Source: Alistipes sp. | Lineage (GTDB): Bacteria; Bacteroidota; Bacteroidia; Bacteroidales; Rikenellaceae | Reading direction: 5' to 3' | DNA: 64,000 bases | Assembly (NCBI GenBank): GCA_017623115.1 | Contig: JAGAPT010000006.1 | Coordinates: 124,001-188,000, forward strand | In this document: one piece after another, positions 63,811 to 64,000 of the stretch | Position numbering within the stretch: the stretch's first letter is position 1 | Layout: every line of letters starts with the position of its first letter | Program-made: the position numbers and the translations under genes | Notes under the pieces: model-generated | Database searches by the model: none | Told to the model about the DNA's origin: nothing | What the model saw: only the letters and a program-made list of their open reading frames with translations

Positions 63811-63842
63811 AAATAAAAAAGGTTGACCTCTCGATCAACCTT
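63811..63842 (-). terminator. Terminator of tRNA-Leu
   Basis: On the minus strand AAAGGTTGA pairs with TCAACCTTT around an 8-nt loop, followed by TTTATTT, directly after the tRNA CCA end. Confidence 0.8.
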
Positions 63843-63929
63843 TGGTGCCCAGGACAAGACTCGAACTTGCACGAACTAATGTTCACTACCCCCTCAAAGT
63901 AGCGTGTCTACCAATTTCACCACCTGGGC
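63843..63929 (-). tRNA. tRNA-Leu, anticodon GAG
   Basis: On the minus strand the acceptor arms GCCCAGG and CCTGGGC pair fully, followed by A and an encoded CCA. The D-arm region is GGTGAAATTGGTAGACAC, and the anticodon stem CTACT/GGTAG encloses the loop TTGAGGG, giving anticodon GAG. A long variable arm (GTGAACATTAGTTCGTG) and the T-arm with TTCGAGTC complete a class II leucine tRNA of 87 nt. Confidence 0.95.
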
Positions 63930-63965
63930 TCACGCAATCGGCCTCATAAGGGCCTTTCGGGAGTG

Positions 63966-63996
63966 CAAATATAGGCACTATTTTGCTTTTCGCAAA
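63966..63996 (-). promoter_or_regulatory. Promoter of tRNA-Leu
   Basis: Minus strand TTTG and TATATTTG are separated by exactly 19 bp, a full match to the Bacteroidales -33/-7 consensus, about 37 bp upstream of the mature tRNA. Confidence 0.8.
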
Positions 63997-64000
63997 ATTT

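Overview
The window looks like the chromosome of a gut-type Bacteroidota (Bacteroidales), most like Alistipes/Rikenellaceae. Direct signs are three SusC/SusD pairs, a one-protein hybrid two-component regulator (HTCS), many Bacteroidales-type -7 boxes (TAnnTTTG), absence of obvious Shine-Dalgarno sequences, a G+C content that looks above 50%, and an RNase P RNA of roughly 414 nt. The genus is an inference. No insertion sequence, phage, CRISPR array or plasmid function was seen.

Region 1 (1-26.8 kb) is a polysaccharide utilisation locus (PUL) aimed at a uronic-acid-containing glycan. On the plus strand are a GH43-like enzyme (cut by the window edge), mannonate dehydratase and an SDR D-mannonate oxidoreductase, i.e. 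glucuronate catabolism. Facing them, on the minus strand and read from 26.8 kb down to 3.8 kb, are galE, an SGNH acetylesterase, the HTCS, a GH88-DUF2264 fusion, SusC, SusD, a duplicated BACON/DUF1566 lipoprotein, a GH2 enzyme with a malectin-like domain and two unusual TIM-barrel hydrolase candidates. The HTCS probably senses a breakdown product and switches on the GH88-to-3.8-kb operon.

Region 2 (26.9-41 kb) is mostly housekeeping: kbl and an Lrp regulator; an RprXY-like two-component pair divergent from a small carboxypeptidase-regulatory-domain protein, with three 10-bp tandem repeats between them that look like the operator; kdsC, a DUF2520 protein, a BrkB-family membrane protein and a methyltransferase; rnpB; a small Cys-rich membrane protein; and a four-gene operon (PiT phosphate transporter, DUF4924, M55 D-aminopeptidase, a second small plug-domain protein).

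Region 3 (41-63.7 kb) looks like a pectin locus: GH95, a cyclophilin, a GH28 polygalacturonase-like enzyme, then two paralogous modules (DUF4957/DUF5123 lipoprotein, SusC, SusD) arranged back to back, then a PL1-like pectate lyase and a DUF3826 protein. The 721-bp gap between the modules is AT-rich. It has a perfect 59-bp inverted repeat that includes both gene starts and, nested inside, a perfect 19-bp inverted repeat around the only recognisable -7 box, which points left. This could be an invertible promoter choosing between two glycan importers and is the most interesting feature here. The window ends with tRNA-Leu(GAG) on the minus strand with its own promoter and terminator.
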